Part shown: positions 13,851 to 15,131 of the stretch, piece by piece
How the letters are laid out: each line of letters starts with the position of its first letter
Position numbering within the stretch: the stretch's first letter is position 1
Source: JAYZVT01 sp050248375
GTDB lineage: Bacteria > Pseudomonadota > Alphaproteobacteria > Rhizobiales > Methyloligellaceae
Direction of reading: 5' to 3'
Length of the DNA stretch: 15,131 bases
NCBI GenBank assembly: GCA_050248375.1
Contig: JBFWSL010000053.1
Location: forward strand, 1-15,131
The notes under the pieces: model-generated
Database searches by the model: none
Seen by the model: only the letters and a program-made list of their open reading frames with translations
What the model was told of the DNA's origin: nothing
Position numbers and translations under genes: made by a program

Positions 13851-15131
13851 ATGCGCATCGCCTTCAAGCTATTTGGCTTTGTATGGGCGTTGGCCACGTC
13901 TTCGCTTGCGCTTGCGGCCGAACAGGCAGCCCCTCCCGCCGCAACCGCCGGCTCCGGCCGCATCGTCGTCGCCCAGATGGAGTGCGGCGTCTGCAAGGCG
14001 AGTGTCCAGAAATGCTTCTCGCCTTGCGAGTCGATGCCAAAAAGCCCGCGCCGCAAGGAGTGCTTCGATGCGTGCAAGGTCAAGAAAAGCATCTGCGCGT
14101 CCTCATGCGGCGGCAAACCGATCGATCTGAACACGACCGTCCAGCAGGAAGTCTCCGCCGAGGAGGCTCGCAAGCAGGCGCTTGGCACGCGTGAGCGGCT
14201 GGTCTCGGCGTTGCCGCCCGATATCGGCGACGTCACGGCGATTCTCGATCAGCAGAAGGCGGATCCCGCCAAGGCCGAGGAAGACCGCCGCACCGCCGAC
14301 GCCGAACCGCCGGCCGGCCTTTCAAAGGGCAAGCTTGCCGAGTTTTACGCAAGGCGCGGCCTCGCCGCGGGCGAGATCGGACGGGCGGAGCAGGCCGTTG
14401 CCGACCTCCGCAAGTCGGTCGATCTGGCGAAGGGTGTGGACACGGAGACCTACAAGAGCGCGTTGTGGGATCTCGGTCACGCCGAAGGCCGCATCGGCCG
14501 GATCAAGGAAGCCATCGCCATGCGCGAAGAATATGTGAAGCTTCCCATGAGGAACGGGGAGCGCTTGGCGAAGTCCTGCATCCTGGCCATCAGCTATGCG
14601 GGCGCCGGCGATCTGGCCAAGGCCAACGCGCGCATGAAGACCGCGGAAGACCTGCTTACCACCATGCACCGCGCCGACAAGAAGTCCCGCGACAAGTTCG
14701 GCAATATCTGGCTTGGGCGCGCCAAGCGGGCCAAGGGCGACATCTTCATGGTGGAGGGCCGCTATGGCGAGGCGGAGCAAATGTTCCGGGACGCGATCTA
14801 CCTGGCCGAACTCGACATCAAGCGCGGCGAGGACGAGAAGTATGCCGCAGCGGCCCGCGACCAGGCGCGCATGCGTCTCGCCGAGGCCATGGTCCGCCAG
14901 AACCGCCTGGTAGAGGCGGAGATCGAAATACGCAAGGTTCTGCTCGATACGCTGGCGCGCGCCGGCAGGTATTCCACCGAGACGCCCCGCGTCCTCACCC
15001 GCTTTTCCCAGATCCTCGTCGCCCAGGGCCGTTTCGCCGAAGCCGAGAAGCTCGCGGTCGCGGCGATCGAGACCATGCAGGCCATGGCGTTCCCGGAGGA
15101 GTCCTTCCGCATGGTCGCGGCCAAGGTGTCG
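13851..15131 (+). CDS. Exported eight-cysteine TPR-repeat protein, C-terminus beyond the window
   Basis: The reading frame is open from 13851 to the last base (427 codons, no stop), so the gene is incomplete here. MRIAFKLFGFVWALATSSLA followed by LAAEQ is a signal peptide with a likely cut after Ala22. The mature N-terminus has eight cysteines in 42 residues (45, 48, 55, 59, 71, 75, 82, 86), spaced C-X2-C-X6-C-X3-C-X11-C-X3-C-X6-C-X3-C. From about residue 155 there are TPR-like helix pairs, for example YARRGLAAGEIGRAEQAVAD, GDIFMVEGRYGEAEQMFRDA and QILVAQGRFAEAEKLAVAAI, which suggests protein-protein contacts in the periplasm. Some proteins with such repeats end in a CHAT peptidase domain, but that part would lie outside the window. 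GGAG at 13838-13841 supports ATG 13851; an in-frame ATG at 13821 is less likely. It is divergent from the apr operon, and a functional link is unproven. Confidence 0.8.
   Translation, partial: MRIAFKLFGFVWALATSSLALAAEQAAPPAATAGSGRIVVAQMECGVCKASVQKCFSPCESMPKSPRRKECFDACKVKKSICASSCGGKPIDLNTTVQQEVSAEEARKQALGTRERLVSALPPDIGDVTAILDQQKADPAKAEEDRRTADAEPPAGLSKGKLAEFYARRGLAAGEIGRAEQAVADLRKSVDLAKGVDTETYKSALWDLGHAEGRIGRIKEAIAMREEYVKLPMRNGERLAKSCILAISYAGAGDLAKANARMKTAEDLLTTMHRADKKSRDKFGNIWLGRAKRAKGDIFMVEGRYGEAEQMFRDAIYLAELDIKRGEDEKYAAAARDQARMRLAEAMVRQNRLVEAEIEIRKVLLDTLARAGRYSTETPRVLTRFSQILVAQGRFAEAEKLAVAAIETMQAMAFPEESFRMVAAKVS

Overview
The window is about 15.1 kb of GC-rich, tightly packed bacterial DNA with short intergenic gaps. 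It looks like chromosome rather than a mobile region: I see no transposase, integrase, tRNA, rRNA, CRISPR array or plasmid function. Gene content (NsrR-type Rrf2 regulator, DUF3422 membrane protein, TetR-controlled RND pump, AprM-type APS reductase cluster) suggests a proteobacterium, most likely an alphaproteobacterium with sulfur-oxidising or sulfite-oxidising capacity. The taxonomic call is inference.

Left part (1-6907). An NsrR-like iron-sulfur regulator (94-528, +) lies behind an AT-rich dyad resembling an NsrR box. It is convergent with a tetR-DUF3422 pair on the minus strand (2596 down to 534). The tetR gene is divergent from an RND efflux operon on the plus strand: periplasmic adaptor (2688-3785) and inner-membrane pump (3791-6907, TTG start). 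The 91-bp tetR/adaptor gap holds a sigma70-like promoter whose start point falls in a perfect 16-bp palindrome, a classic TetR-repressor layout.

Middle part (6963-13523, all minus strand). Eight genes run in one direction as a probable operon: aprM, aprB, aprA, an unrecognised 116-aa protein, a SlyD-like FKBP isomerase, an unrecognised 57-aa basic protein, sat, and a calcineurin-like phosphoesterase. AprBA oxidises sulfite with AMP to adenosine-5'-phosphosulfate (APS), AprM probably passes the electrons to the membrane quinone pool, and Sat converts APS plus pyrophosphate to sulfate and ATP. Two strong stem-loops follow aprA and may set the balance between aprMBA and the downstream genes. The three small or accessory genes between aprA and sat, and the phosphoesterase after sat, are the least explained part and the best candidates for something new in this pathway.

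Right part (13524-15131). A 327-bp gene-free region separates the apr operon from a divergent gene. It carries a good minus-strand promoter (TTGAAA-17-TATTGT) with an AT-rich upstream element, a 27-bp inverted repeat in the predicted aprM leader, and a plus-strand -10 element. The divergent gene (13851 to the window edge, incomplete) encodes an exported protein with an unusual eight-cysteine N-terminal module followed by TPR-like helical repeats.
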